A DNA stretch of 64,000 nt from Ctenosaura bakeri (taxonomy: Eukaryota > Chordata > Lepidosauria > Squamata > Iguanidae): assembly GCA_948474755.1 (NCBI GenBank), contig CAOLHI010000020.1:744001-808000 (forward strand). The letters are read 5' to 3'. The position numbers and the translations under genes were made by a program. The notes beneath the pieces were generated by a model. It was not told where the DNA came from, made no database searches, and worked only from the letters and a program-made list of their open reading frames with translations. This document shows, in pieces, positions 15,321-27,756 of the stretch; the stretch's first letter is position 1, and each line of letters starts with the position of its first letter.

Positions 15321-16951
15321 CTGTTAAGGGAAGTCATAATGGTTCACCATGTACAGGAATATATGAAAGAGAGAGAAAAAAAGAGTAATTTGCCTTGGGG
15401 AATAAAATACAGTGGGTATATTAGTAATGCCACCTGTTCTTCTTCATAAATCAAAACTACTTTAATATACTACTTCATCAAACAGTTGATAAAATGAGTT
15501 TATTTTTAAGTTTAGAGGAAGCTGTTTTAGACAGTCAAAATCTGTGCAAATCCAATGTCAGACAGTAATTCAGTCTCAGTGAATCCATTTATAAATCCAC
15601 ATATTATTTACAGCAATATGCATGTGTGCTTTCTTCTCACAATTAAAATATGCCATTCACAATTCCCCATAATCACTAATGAAATCAGAGGTCACACTGA
15701 AGGCAATGACACATCCTTCCAGACAATGTATACATAGACTTGCTGACTGAGAAAACAATATTCAGCACGGTTAAGACAGGTATTTGACAGAAATCAAGAA
15801 AAATTGTATACCACACTTCATCTTTATAACTCTAATAAACATGCTTAAGCTCCACTGCATGTGCGCACAACAGTGTGGAACCTGCTCCTAAACAGTGCAA
15901 TCCCATATTATGGAGGGGTGCTTGCAAAAACCTCAGTCGTCTTCAAGTCTTTTTTTTCCAACTCAGGTATTTCCTTCCCTTCTGGTGGGATTAATGCATG
16001 GGAAAGAGCTATGTAACTGGTACATAGGTGATATACAGATATGCCATTGCTGCAAGGCAAGATTATACCACGTGGAAGCAGCCTCTAAGTTGCTGGAAAT
16101 GAATGTTAAGAGGCCTTAGGATTTCTCATCTATACACCCAGAACTCTCATTGCAGTTCTACCATTAAGTTTTCAGTATCTCAGAAAGTGAAATGGCTTAT
16201 TTGCTGTTATGAGACTGAAAGAAGAACTAACCAGGAAGCTGAGGAAAAGACAAACCCAGCTTAGACCAGAATCAGTCCAGTTACAAGGGGAAAAACCCAA
16301 TAACGTAAAAAGAAGTTAAGAAGAGTCTGTCAAAAGCACAGGGTAGGATCTTTAAAAGAGCAAGTGAAACGCTGTTCATAACAGGGCTTTTCTTGCTTCC
16401 TCTCCCTCCCCAGAAACTATGGATCCCCAAGACTTTTTTTTCTGATGCTTAAGAGACTCTGGAATAGTCTACAGGAAGACTGCACAGGGAGTCTGTAGGA
16501 GGACAAGAAACACATAGAATCTGATGGGGTATTGAAGAAGTTTAATTATTTTTCCACTCATGCAAAACATTTCTGAATCTACGTCACCGAACTACAATGA
16601 ACCTTCCATATAAGTGATCTATGGATCTATGAATTTAAGCGATCCCAAAGAATCTTGTCCTATACCTATATGGCAGAGATGTCCACACACTATATGTCCA
16701 CACACACATCATTGCTATTTAATAATATGGGATATGAGAATTCACATTTTTTCCCATCTGCAGGGAGTCCTGAAATGGAACCCCCACAGATATGGAAGGT
16801 CTACTGTATATGAAGCCACAAATGCATGAGAACGAAGAAAAGTAAACAATGGTGTGAGAAACCTCAGACATCATTGCAACCATTAAATATACTTTACGAA
16901 GCTGAAACACAAATAGATAGCCCTGCATCAGAGACCACAACACAACAAAGA
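15321..16951. other. MPC1 intron 1, left part, no feature recognised
   Basis: Mostly unique-looking intronic DNA. A short GGAACCCCCACAGATATGGA and GGTCTACTGTA stretch near 16776-16807 looks like a Tigger-type terminal fragment. Confidence 0.4.
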
Positions 16952-17306
16952 ACGCAGTCTTCACTCCACATTTGAGGGTTTGACCTTTGTGAATTTGATT
17001 TTTCAGGAGATGCCCATGCCTTCCCCCTATTCTCCACTTCCTATTCCCTTGCATTTTACCTGGGTGCATGCACCTTCCTTCTTCACGCCCGGGCAAAAGG
17101 CAAGGGAATTGGAGGGGGGAACACTGCCGACAGAGAAGAAAGGTGCATGCGTACCTTCCCCCACATTCCCTTGTCTTTTGCCCAAGCTCGGAGAAAGTGC
17201 AAGGCAAAGGCAAGGGAATGGGGGGAACAAGGGAAGTTATTTACTTTTTTCACCTGTGCAAGAGTTCTGCAGCCCAAACCCTTGTGAAAATGGAGGGACC
17301 ACTGTA
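16952..17306. mobile_element. Tigger/pogo-like non-autonomous element
   Basis: The left end (CAGTCTTCACTCCACATTTG, then GTGAATTTGATTTTTC) is homologous to the left end of the element at 54031. The right end is GGAGGGACCACTGTA. Inverted terminal repeats and ending in TA fit the Tc1/mariner-Tigger group. The interior contains inverted copies of a CAAGGGAATTGG/CCTTGCCTTTTGCC block between 17040 and 17225. Confidence 0.65.
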
Positions 17307-18304
17307 GTTCATACAAATCAGAGGCTGAAGTAATATTCTACTGCACCTGCTAAGAAGTGGCTTAGTGACAAAAGATACAAATAATGCTATAAAAAGAAAA
17401 ATAAAGCCAGTTAGATACTACCTTGAATTGAGAAGTAATTTAATATAGCCTAAGAACTAATGTCTTCTCCAGCTAAACTGATACTGTTGCCTTCTTGATT
17501 TACCAAATCTCGGGTTAAAAACAATTTTTTTTATTTTTCAAATGACTGGAAAAGATCTCTATTCTACAAGCTGTTTTTGTCTTTTGCAACATAAAGTGGC
17601 TTTAATTAAGAGATCTGGTGTCACTATCAAGTTCTTTCTCAATAATATCATGTTTAATCATGCTTGAACCCAACTGTATCATAGTTAAGAGAAGTGATTC
17701 TCTAACATAATAATTAGGCAATAAAGTATTACAATCCTCAATTATTTGTCTTTCATGGAAGAAACCTTTTTTTTTAAAACCTTCAGACATTCTTAAACAT
17801 AAACAGATTTTCTGACCTCTACTCCAGTCTAGTTCATGTGACATTTTGTGGGTGTTAAATGTCTCTATCTTCTGTTTTAAAAAAAAAAAATCCTACCAGT
17901 CATGCAAGTACTGCAAGCTTTCTTCCCCCGTCCATACTTGCTCAATTTGCTTAGTAATATGTATTTGCATGTACTGCAAATAGGGTGCCAGCAGTAAAAT
18001 AAGACAGTATGAGGATCCACGTCTGCTGATATTCCCTCTTTAGCACAGTTACCAAATTGGCTTACCCATAATTGTAAACTTGTTTACAAAAAAATCTAGC
18101 AGCTGCAGAAAGTTTTTTTTATGGGAGTGAGCACATTTTTCCTTGTGAACTTTTAAGTACCTCAAGCAGCTTGTGGCTACCTCTCTGTTTGTGGTTGCAT
18201 TTTTAGTTTTTCAGGCCACTCAACATTTAAAAGAAAGGACTCTGATCTTTAAAAGAAACAGAATTTCTAACGTAAAGTTGAAGACTTTCTTGGCCAGAAT
18301 CCAC
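17307..18304. other. MPC1 intron 1, no feature recognised
   Basis: AT-rich sequence with a short poly(A) run near 17877-17890. No gene or clear transposon end is visible. Confidence 0.4.
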
Positions 18305-19875
18305 AGCTTGTTATGGGTTTTCTGGGCTTTGAGGCCGTGTTCTATTAGTATTTGCTGCTGACGTTTCGCTTGCATCTGTGGCTGGCATCTTCAGAGGATC
18401 TGGTGGCATGGAAGTGAGACAGGGTATATAAGATCATAGAATCATAGAGTTGGAAGAGACGCCAGGTGCTATCCAGTCCAACCCGCTGCCATGCAGGAAC
18501 ACACATCAAAGCACTCCCAAAAGATGGTCATCCAGCCTCTACTTAAAAACCTCCAAAGAAGAAGACCCCACCACACTCCAAGGCACCATATTCCACTGCC
18601 GGACAGCTCTGACCAGCAGGAAGTTCCTCCTGAAGTTCAGGTGGAATCTCCTTTCCTGCAGCTTGAATCTATTGCTCCTTGTCCTAGTCTCTGCAATAGC
18701 AGAAAACAAGCCTGCTCCCTCCTTGACATCCCTTCAAATATTTAAACATGGCTATCATGTCCCTTCTTAACCTTCTCTTCTGCAGACTAAAAATACCCAG
18801 CTCCCTAAGCCGTTCCTCATAGGGCATGGCTTCCAGACCCTTCACCATTTTGGTTGCTCTCCTCTGGACACATTCCAGCTTGTCGATATCCTCCTTGAAC
18901 TGCGGTGCCCAGAAATGGACATAGTATTCCAAATGAGGCCTAACCAATGCAGAATAGAGTGGAACCATTACCTCCTTCGATCTAGACACCATACTCCTAT
19001 TGATGCAACCAGGAATCGCGTTGGCTTTCTTGGCTGCTGCATCACACCGCTGACTCATGTTCAGCTTGTGATCTACCAAGACTCCTAGGTCCCTTTCACA
19101 TGTACTGCTATCCAGCCACGCGTCCCTCATCCTATATTTGTGCATTCCATTTTTTCTGCCTAAGTGTAGGACCTTACATTTGTCTCTGTTGAAATTCATT
19201 TTGTTAGCTTTGGCCCAGCAATCCAATCTGTCAAGGTCATTTTGAAATTTGATCCAGTCCTCTGGGGTATTAGCAACCCCTCCCAATTTGGTGTCATCTG
19301 CAAATTTGATCAGCACTACACAAGATCACTACTTGTGTAGTCTGCTGGGTGGGAGGAAGCAATTACAGTTGGTGTCGGGTAGCCCTCCATATTTCAGTAC
19401 AGGACATGTAGTAGTAGTAGTTAATTAGCTGCTTGCTTGTAACCAAGGAAACGAACCAGAGATCATTAGATAAACAAAGCCAGGAATGCAGCTCCGATAA
19501 GAACTACCAGCCTGAGCTGAACTCCTTCAAGGTTTCTTGATATCTATTACTGTGGGAAAGAATCTTTTGCTTCTAATGTCTGGTTTCTGCTAATTGTCCC
19601 CAGATAGCTCACTGAAGTCCTGTACAATGCATTGCACTCCTAATTGTGTATTGGCACTATTACATTTGTGTGTGTCATTTCCGTTCCTGACAGTTGGCCT
19701 GTGTGATGGCCTATTGTTAAAAGGTCCCCACCTGGGGACTACACAAGTATATATACTTTGTCTCACTTCCATGCCACCAGATCCTCTGAAGATGCCAGCC
19801 ACAGATGCAGGTGAAACATCAGGAGCAAATGCTAGTAGAACACGGCCTCAAAGCTCGGGAAACCCACAACAAGCT
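18305..19875. mobile_element. Foldback element with long inverted repeats, interrupted by CR1
   Basis: Arms at 18305-18430 and 19749-19875 are reverse complements over about 126 bases (shared GAGGCCGTGTTCTA and GCATCTGTGGCTGGCATCTT blocks). The arm pairing continues inside the CR1 insertion on the left: ACTTGTGTAGTC at 19331 pairs with GACTACACAAGT at 19737. The original arms were therefore about 170 bp. The interior has no coding frame of its own. I recognise this repeat as common in reptile genomes but cannot assign a superfamily. Confidence 0.75.
18437..19321 (-). mobile_element. CR1 LINE 3' end nested in the foldback element
   Basis: A 210-codon minus-strand frame (19316-18684) encodes the CR1 reverse-transcriptase C-terminal half. 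It includes the catalytic FADDTKLGG box, DRDKCKVLHLG-like and [14 protein letters not shown] motifs and the RRATKMVKGLE block. The 3' UTR ends in the CR1 tail (complement of TAGAATCATAGA). The 7-mer AAGATCA occurs directly on both sides (18430-18436 and 19322-19328), consistent with a target duplication. The copy is 5'-truncated. Confidence 0.9.
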
Positions 19876-20116
19876 AAGCATTTCTAAACTCTTTCTAAAA
19901 ATGTTCAACAAGCCAGTGCAACATCTGCAGAAAACAAAGACTTATGAGTCATCCCAGAAGAAAAACAGATCACAGTCTTAAGTATTTCATTAGTGCATAG
20001 TGTTGCATCTTATTGATTCACCAGTACTATTTAACAGACAAATCACGAAGTCTATATAGGCCTCAGGCTACAATCCTATGCCCATTTAATCTGGAGTGAA
20101 CCAAAATAAATCAGCA

Positions 20117-20362
20117 TACAGTAGACCCTTGGGATCTGCCAGGGTTTGGTTCCAGGACCCCCTGTGGATACCAACATTGATGGACGTTCAAGCCCCGTTA
20201 TGTACAATGGTGTAGTAAAATGGTGTTCCTCAAGCATAAAAAGACAAAATCAAACATTGCTTTTTGGATTTTTTGGTGGGGGAGGGGCATTTTAAAGCCA
20301 TGGTTGGTTAAATCTGTAGATACAGAATCCATGGATATGGATTGGATTCGATTGTACCTGTA
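20117..20362. mobile_element. Tigger/pogo-like MITE
   Basis: The left part reads TACAGTAGACCCTTGGGATC, then GGTTTGGTTCCAGGACCCCC and GTGGATACC. The right part has TTGGTTAAATCTGTAGATAC, a diverged inverted partner, and ends in TA. This pattern is typical of Tigger-derived MITEs in tetrapods. No coding frame is present. Confidence 0.7.
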
Positions 20363-21204
20363 TTTCATATGAGGATAATTAACTGAAGGATTATCCTACT
20401 AGTTCTGCAAAGGTGTTAAGTAGAGTTAATTTCCCTTCTACATCTTCAGCATTATCAACATAACATCAGCATTTCATCTATTTAAGAAAAATTTGGAAAA
20501 GAAAACAGAATTTTACATGGTGTTTGTCTCCTAGTCCGCACAATTGTTTCTGAAATTTTAAGTAAATGGAACAAAGCAGAACAAAAATGAATATTGCCTG
20601 TTAATGGCTTTTTGCAAAACAAGCAGAAATGATTTTCCCATAAATACTTTTTCCATAAATACTTCCACTGTCAAGAGTTCTTTAACTTGGAGGAATATTC
20701 TGATCCAAATTCAATTCCGTTTACTTGTCTGTATTTTAAAATGTTAATGTAGACACTGAAGTCAAGTTTTTATTTTCCCTGTATTAACAACTAACCCATA
20801 ACAGAGTATATGTCTATATTAATGCTTTCCTGGGGAAGTGTTTAACCTGCATTAACATGAAGGGCCTGACTGTGAACTCATAGAAAAGTGAATTTAACGT
20901 ATGAATCCAGGTCACCCTAACTGAAGTCTTTATAACTACTCTGAAGCAAATCATTTGGAAATTAAAGTCTCAAGGGTGCAGCGATTCCTCTTCATATCAG
21001 GATAGGAGGGAGGAGAAATGCAGTTTAGTCTTTCGAAGACTATTCAGTCTGCAAAAGATAAAAGGCTAGAAGCAGTAATATTTGTTCTGCTGGCATTTCT
21101 CAAAATAGAATGCAAAATAGAGACTGTAGATAATGCTTTAAGAACAGATGCAAGGAATGGCAACCAGGTATGAAAACAAGATCAATATAATCTATGCTAC
21201 TTTT

Positions 21205-21425
21205 AGAGAGCCAGCATGTTTAGTGGTTTAAGCACTGGATTACAACTCTGCAGACCATGGTTTGAACCCCCACTTGGCCCTGGAAACCAACTGGGTGACT
21301 GTGGGCAAGTCACACTTTCTCAGTCTCAGAGGAAGACAAGAGTAAAGCCCCTCTGAAAAAATCTTGCCAAAAAAAACCCTTAGGGTCATGATAAGTTGGG
21401 AATGGCCTGAAGGCAAGCACAATGG
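21205..21425 (+). mobile_element. Squamate tRNA-derived SINE
   Basis: A tRNA-like head (GCCAGCATGTTTAGTGGTTT, then GGTTTGAACCCCCACTTGG carrying the B-box) is followed by a body with CTGGGTGACTGTGGGCAAGT and CTCAGTCTCAGAGGAAG. It ends with TGAAGGCAAGCAC. The structure matches the abundant MIR-like SINE of lizards and snakes. Confidence 0.8.
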
Positions 21426-21992
21426 GCTGCTTTGGGTCCCATATGAGAGAAAAGTGGGACCCAAATTAATTAATTAAATGAATAAAATGTGTAACTTTGT
21501 ACAATTTATTGGTACTTGTTTTAACTGTGCAAACTGCCTTGAGTCTCAGGACAGAAAACGGCAGACAGTAAATACAGATGATGATCATGGTAATGCCAGC
21601 AATGTTTACACAGAAGCATCTCCCACTAATTTCAACATGGCTTAACTCAAGTAAGTGTACAGCCTTCATACAGCGTTGGGCAGGTGCAGTTTCTATTTTT
21701 TGCAACATCGAAGGTGCCCCTGTACAGTTTTCTCTGATTCAAAATTCTTAAAGGGCCAGAATCCTTGCGCCTCTAACAACTTAGCCATGCCCAGAAAGAT
21801 TTGGAAAAGTAGTATGGATTTCACACATTCGGAACTACTAAAATTGGGAGAGAATTTCTCTTTGCAGCCGGAAGACTCCCTATAAATTTATAAATCAATC
21901 ATCATTTTTAACTCCTCATAGGATGACCGTTTACACTGCGAGACAATATGCGCTCGCGTGGACGGGGGACTCCGCTTCTTGGGACTCACTGA

Positions 21993-22119
21993 GGCCATTT
22001 CCACACTAGCCTGTTATAGCGCGATGATTCCACTTTCAACATCCTCTGGAATCCTGGGGTTTGCAGAGGATGTTGAAAGTGGAATCATCGCGCTGTAACA
22101 GGCCCGTGCGGAAATGGCC
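21993..22119. mobile_element. Palindromic MITE (copy 2, short form)
   Basis: The arms, about 56 bases each, match those of the 5945-6124 copy but meet across a loop of about 15 bases (GAATCCTGGGGTTTG). The central GGCC-rich part is missing. The pairing continues into the flanks (CTGAGGCC and GGCCTCAG). Confidence 0.8.
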
Positions 22120-22385
22120 TCAGAAGTCCTTCTGAATTCCGCTTTTTCGGCCCCGCGTCGGCTTAATGAGAACGATCATCTCCACGTCTACTCAGAAGTA
22201 AGCTCTACGGCGCTCCACTGCGGCTTACACTTCGAGAACTGACGCCCGAATTCCCCCAATCCCTCCCCAAGAGCCACGGGTCTCCCCACTGGCTCCTGCC
22301 AAATGCCGGTTGTCCCTGGCTACCCATGTTGCGGCGGACCACCTGGCTTTCGCCATCACGACCCCCGCAAAGAGGAGGAAACAGA

Positions 22386-22551
22386 GGCCATTTCCGCACT
22401 AGCCTGCTATAGCGCGATGATTCCACTTTCAACATCCTATGGAATCCTGGGGGAATCCCGGCCGGCCCCTCCCTGAACTGCCAACCCCAGGATTCCATAG
22501 GAGGTTGAAAGTGGAATCATCCCGCTATAACAGGCTAGTGCGGAAATGGCC
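22386..22551. mobile_element. Palindromic MITE (copy 3)
   Basis: Same ends (GGCCATTTCCGCAC) and arm sequence as copy 1, with a somewhat rearranged centre containing GGCCGGCCCCTCCC. It lies about 400 bp downstream of the MPC1 exon 1 donor. Confidence 0.82.
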
Positions 22552-22559
22552 TCCGCCTC

Positions 22560-23520
22560 GCTTGAGACCGACCGGGGCAGGGGACCCCCCGGGACGCTCC
22601 GATTCCTATATGAGGCAAGGAATCAAGATTTCCTCGCATGAAGAGACTTGCAGTTTCCCGAACGCATCACCCCATCAGGCTCCTCCCAATAACAACCACG
22701 GGGCACTGGATTGCCACCCCTCGCCGACTGCAAAAGCAACGCGAAGGGGAAAGGCAGCGTGAATCCGCGCTCTCACAAACACGGAACACGTGGCAGGAAA
22801 GCGGCTGCTCGGGTAACGTCCCTCAGCTTCAGAGCAGGCGGGCGGCCTGTGAGAGCCGAGGCGGCACGCGAAGCCTAACCGTCCCCCAACGCCTGGCGAG
22901 GAAAACGAGAGCGCGCGGGCGAGCCCGTCCCTCGAGAGCCTCCTCCGGCTTTCCTACCTCATGAGGTAATCCCTGAACTCCTTGCTGCGCACATAGTCCG
23001 CGGCTTTACGGGCCAGCGCCGCCGCCATGGCGGAGGACGGCTTGGAAGGAGCGGGGCGACAACACCAGGCAGGAGCCCAACGGCGCCGCCGCCTCCGTCG
23101 GCGTTCCCAATGACAAACTCCTCACCCGCTGTCACTGCGGTCGAGACGCCTCACGACCGGCCCCGGCTTCTGCTTTACGGCAACGCCTCCGTTTCCATGG
23201 CAGCCCCGCCGCTCATTGGCGGAAGCCGCTGCGCCTCTCTCCTGAATAATTTTATCGGTGGGGAGGGGGAGAAAGAGGGAGGACTGCCTGCCGTAAAACA
23301 CACCTTAAATGCCGCAAAATGGACGGCTCCGTCTCTGACGTAGAGGTGGAACGCGCCTCTCTGAGCGGCCATTCGCCGCGCGTGAGGAGCTGATTGTTTC
23401 TCATTGGCGCGCGGCGATGGCCTGGCGTTCCATTGTGGGCTCCCCGCCCTTGGCTTTCGGTTTGATTGTCAAGGGCGAGAAGGGCGGCTGGAGTTACAGC
23501 GGGTGGCAGGATGACATTGA
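22560..23520 (-). promoter_or_regulatory. MPC1: CpG-rich promoter region of MPC1
   Basis: CpG-dense sequence surrounds MPC1 exon 1 and extends several hundred bases upstream, to about 23500. There is no TATA box at a sensible distance. CCAAT-type ATTGG motifs occur near 23215 and 23403. This fits a housekeeping, nuclear-encoded mitochondrial gene. The start site is not determined. Confidence 0.6.
22958..23028 (-). CDS. MPC1: MPC1 coding exon 1
   Basis: The exon starts at ATG (23028-23026) in a strong Kozak context (GCCGCCATGG on the opposite reading). It encodes MAAALARKAADYVRSKEFRD then YLM, plus two bases (AG) of the next codon. The donor is GTAGGA. The peptide differs little from the human N-terminus. 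The two leftover bases cannot join the HFW exon in frame, which requires the microexon at 15317. Confidence 0.95.
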
Positions 23521-23528
23521 GCATCAGA

Positions 23529-23708
23529 GGCCGTTTCCGCACTAGCCTGTTATAGCGCGACGATTCCACTTTCAACCTCCTCTGGAATCCTGGGCTTTGC
23601 AGTTTCGGGAGGGGCCAGCCGGCCCCTCCCGAAACTGCAAACCCCAGGATTCCAGAGGAGGTTGAAAGTGGAATCGTCGCGCTATAACAGGCTAGTGTGG
23701 AAATGGCC
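23529..23708. mobile_element. 180-bp palindromic MITE (copy 4)
   Basis: It has the same length and almost the same sequence as copy 1. The two arms meet in GGGGCCAGCCGGCCCC. The left end is GGCCGTTTCCGCAC and the right end is GTGTGGAAATGGCC. It lies about 500 bp upstream of the MPC1 start codon. Confidence 0.85.
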
Positions 23709-23865
23709 ACAGTGCTCTTATTCCACTTCCAACGTCCTATGGGATCCTGGGGTTTCCAGTTTCCAGTGGGCCTGAAAGGCCCCTCCCTAAATTGCAAACC
23801 CCAGGATTCCATAGGATATTGAAAGTGGAATAAAAGCACTATAACAGTGTAGTGTGGAAATGGCC
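23709..23865. mobile_element. Palindromic MITE (copy 5), joined to copy 4
   Basis: A more diverged family member directly abuts copy 4. Its left terminus is missing (the sequence starts at ACAGTGCTCTTATTCC), while its right terminus GTGTGGAAATGGCC is intact. The middle is GGCCTGAAAGGCCCC. Confidence 0.75.
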
Positions 23866-25590
23866 CGTGGCTTCCTTTTTATTGAACAAATCTGTTTGTA
23901 ACGTCGTCTTCCTCTTTTCATACTATCATCTCTTAAAGCATTACTATGTTTTCCAGACTCAGGTCATTTCACATGCCCCAAACCATAATGACTTCAGTTT
24001 ACAGTAGTAATTTTGGCTTCTAGTGAGAGTTTGGGCCCAGTTTGTTCTCAGACCAATTTGTCTTCTTGGTGATCCATTACATCTCTTCCCCATTTCAGAT
24101 AAGCTGATCTTTTTCTTGCCTGTTTTCTTCATTGTCCAGCTTGTACAAAACCGTATGGAAAGGTATGGACGATTCTGACTTTGAAAATAATGATGTATCT
24201 TTCATTTGAGGATCTTGTCTAGTTTCTTTCATTAATAGTATTATCATTAATAATAATCATCTTTCATAGTTGTTTCATTAAAGTTTTCTGGGCTGGAAGG
24301 TGAGTGACCGGTTCTAGATACATGCGAGGGTTCTGTTGATTTTCCGTATATGGATCAACCATAATGAAAATGCAAGTTTGCTCTTGAATAAATGTAGTTA
24401 TTGAATTACTTTCAAAAGCTTTCGGTTTCAGAACAGGAGACAGTTTTATCTTCAAAAGATTATTTCTAATCTAAAAATGCTATCTTTTTACATGACTTTT
24501 GACCTCCTGCAAAGCCAGCAATCCAGTTGGACACCTACTATTTGCTTACAGGAAGAGATAATGGAAGGAGATTACTTTTTCTGAAAGATATAAGCAGCAC
24601 TGTTTATGAGCCAGTTTAAGGCTGAATCTTATCTCTGTACCTTTTTTACAGTTCCTAATCAAAAGATGTCTTATAATACTTTCTTGAATTAAGAGGAGAT
24701 TTTAAGAAAGAAGAATAGATTTCTGTCCACAGGACATATCTTGGGGCATAGGACCTTCCTGCCCTATAATAACCATAGACATAACCCCTTTGCTTATGAA
24801 GACAAATAAACTTTTAGCCTAATTTTGTTCATTGTCACCTTTGATCCAGTTCCCTTCCAAACTTACAAAGAAAGACAACTTAAGTCAATACATGGTGGAT
24901 AATTAAACTGGAAGTACCCTGGATGACTGACTGGAACAATGTAAACATGAATGTCCTTTCCAAAATCCCTGGGATCAAAAGGAAAGGGATAGCTGTTTTA
25001 GTTGGATCAGACTGCCAAGTTTTGAAAAATGACTGACCAACTACTGAAGGTCACTAAATCAGCAATAGAATCCTTTGGTCAAGCACACCTGAGGAGTAAT
25101 TATCATTTGCTGTCAAGTTGGCTTCAACTTGTGGTGACCCTCTGAATGATCTTCCTCTTTTCTTGTTGCTTTCCACTTTACCAGGCATTATTATCTTTTT
25201 CAATAGTGGAAGAGTAATACCACCAAGGGAACTTAAGCAAACCATTATGTTTCTTTTGTTTTGTTTGTGGCTGTCTTTCATTGATGTACATTGGGCACTT
25301 GTGTGCATTGATAAAAATGTCAAAGGAGAGCAAAGAACATGAACTCTGTTGGACCAGATCAAAGGAACAGTGAATCAATGAAATATTTCTAGGAAGCTCA
25401 CGATGAGGGCATCGAAGCAATACCCTTATTCCCCTTTTGCTCACAAACAAATTGTGTTCTGAGACATAACTGCATTCCAAATAGTTATGTCTAATTCATG
25501 TCTAACATCCTGCTGACAAACTCAGCTCCACGAATGTGGGTAAAAACTTATCTTAATGTGATTCTATGTAGCAGTACACTATAAAGATTT
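23866..25590. other. Intergenic DNA upstream of MPC1, little recognised
   Basis: Mostly unclassified AT-rich DNA. A short SINE 3' fragment (GCTGTCAAGTTGGCTTCAAC, then TTGTGGTGACCC) occurs at about 25107-25140. Confidence 0.4.
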
Positions 25591-25599
25591 TTCTTAATA

Positions 25600-27535
25600 A
25601 ATGGTTTTTTATTGAAGGTTTAATTTCAAAAAACAAAAAAACCCCACACTTCCAAGCTTAAATCTTCCAGTTGAATCTGCTTGTTTCTATGACATACAAA
25701 CGTAATTTCCATTTTACAGAGAAAAGAGCTATTACATTATTTCTTTCTTTCATTTCTTATACATTTGTATCTTTACTCAATCCAATACTCCTTTCCATTC
25801 TCTTTCAAAGTTCTGGGTAGGTTTATTCTTCAAGGAAGATACTAATTTTTCCATCTCTACCATATCCAGAACTTTTAGCTTCCACTCTCCTATATCAATA
25901 TATTTATTTTCTTTCCAGCATTGCGCATATGTCAACCTTGCCGCCGTTATTAAATATAATAATATCTTCTGTTGGCTTCTTATCTCCCTTTGCTGCCCTA
26001 TCATATTTAACAAATAAACCTCAGGTTTCATTTCAAAATTCAGCTTACAAATTTTTTGAATTTCATCATGTACCCCCTTCCAAATTTTTTTTTGCTATCT
26101 TACATGTCCACCATATATGAAAGAAAGGCCCCATCTTTTCATCACATTTCCAACACTTTACATTCCCAGTTTTAGTTATATTTTGGTAATCTTTCTGGGG
26201 TCATATACCATCTGTGAAGCATTTTATAAAAATTTTCTCTTAAATTTAATGTAAATTTAATGTCTGTTTTCCACACTCTTTCCCAGGTTTCTAATTCAAT
26301 GGAGTGTCCCAAATTCTGTGCCCATCTAACCATTGTATTTTTGACTACTTCTGATTCCATTTCTCTTTTCAACAATAATTTGTAAAATGTCGAAATTCTT
26401 TTGGTTTCCTTTCATCAATAAATCTAACTCATTCTCTTTTCTCTTGAATCCATATAATTTTTGATCCATTCTAAATCTTTCTCTGAGTTGTCTCCATGGG
26501 AACCAGTTTAGCTCGTATCCTTCAGCCTTTAATTCTTCTGCTGTACACATTCTTAGTTTGTTCCCCTCCCATTTCAATAACTCTTGATATGTTAATAAAT
26601 TTCCTTGTTTTGTTGGAGTGATTTTGTAAACTTCTCGTGATGAAGTCCACACTGGTAGTTTAGTATAAATTTTTTGCTTTATTTGTGACCAAACCTTCAA
26701 CAATAGCTTTTGGATACAATGATTTTTAAATTCTTTATTCACTGCTGATCTATTATAACATAAGTATCCATGCCATCCAAATCTGTTGTTTATTTCTTCC
26801 AATTCTTTAATAGTTGTGTTTTCTAGTTGAATCCAGTCTTTGATCCAGTCTAAGCAGCATGCGTAATAATAGATTTTTAATGATGGTAGGTCAAGTCCTC
26901 CTCTCTCTTTTGCATCTTGAAGTGTTTTAAATTTAATTCTTGTTTTTTTTCCCTTGCCAAATAAATTTTTGTAAGTCCTTTTCCCATTCTTTAAATATCT
27001 TCTCTTATTATTGGTAAGTTTTGGAAGAGGAACATAAACTTTGGTAATACATTTTAAAAGCATTTATCTTTCCCAGGAAAGAGAAGTTTAAATTTTTCCA
27101 TTTTTCCATATCACATTTAATTTCTTTCCATATCTTCAAATAATTATTTTCGAATAATTCTTGATGCTTTTTCATTATAATAATTCCTAGGTATTTTGTT
27201 TTCTTAGTTAATTGATATCCAGATCTTCTTTCCAAATCGGCTTGCTCTTTTTTAGTCATGTTTAGTGTCATCATCATTGGCTTTTCTCTGTTTATCTTGT
27301 AACCTGCTATTAGTCTGTATTTTTGTACAGTTTCCATCAAGACCTGAACTGATTCTTGTGAATCCTCCAGGAATACAATTACATCATCTGCAAACGCTTT
27401 TAATTTCAATTCCTTTTTCTTTATTTTCAAACCTCTTATCTGTGAATCTTCATTTATTGTTATCAACAGAACAGTCAAAGCAGCTGTAAATAATAGTGGT
27501 GATAGCGGGCACGCTATAAAGATGTTTATGTGCAT
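25600..27535 (-). mobile_element. L1 LINE, 3' end with ORF2 reverse transcriptase remnant
   Basis: Minus-strand frames at 27535-27008 and 27063-26326 encode part of an L1-type ORF2. The first has CPLSPLLFTAALTVL, the catalytic FADDVIVFLED and KTKYLGI motifs. The second has KGKKTRIKFKTLQDAKERGG with LDLPSLKIYYYACCLDWIKD, typical of the L1 region after the RT domain. A frameshift separates the two, so the copy is dead. It is 5'-truncated within the RT domain. The 3' end lies near 25600 in A/T-rich sequence. Confidence 0.88.
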
Positions 27536-27756
27536 TATATTTTACAAATGTTGCATCCATCATACAAAAAGAATTTTGAGCCTGTGAATGCATAGTTGTT
27601 TGTCTGTGTGAAGCTATCAGTGCATATGTGATCATTGTTAACCTAGAGCTGTTCTGCTCCTAAATCAGTTTAAGATAGCTTAGCTTCACTGACTTGGATA
27701 GTCTGAAATTCCCAAGATTTGTAAAAATCTTATGCTTATGCTGAAAAATATCCAGA

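Noticed and set aside
21205..21300. Possible tRNA gene (B-box-like GGTTTGAACCCC)
   Set aside because: The sequence continues into a SINE body and tail, and no complete cloverleaf is evident. It is a tRNA-derived SINE head.
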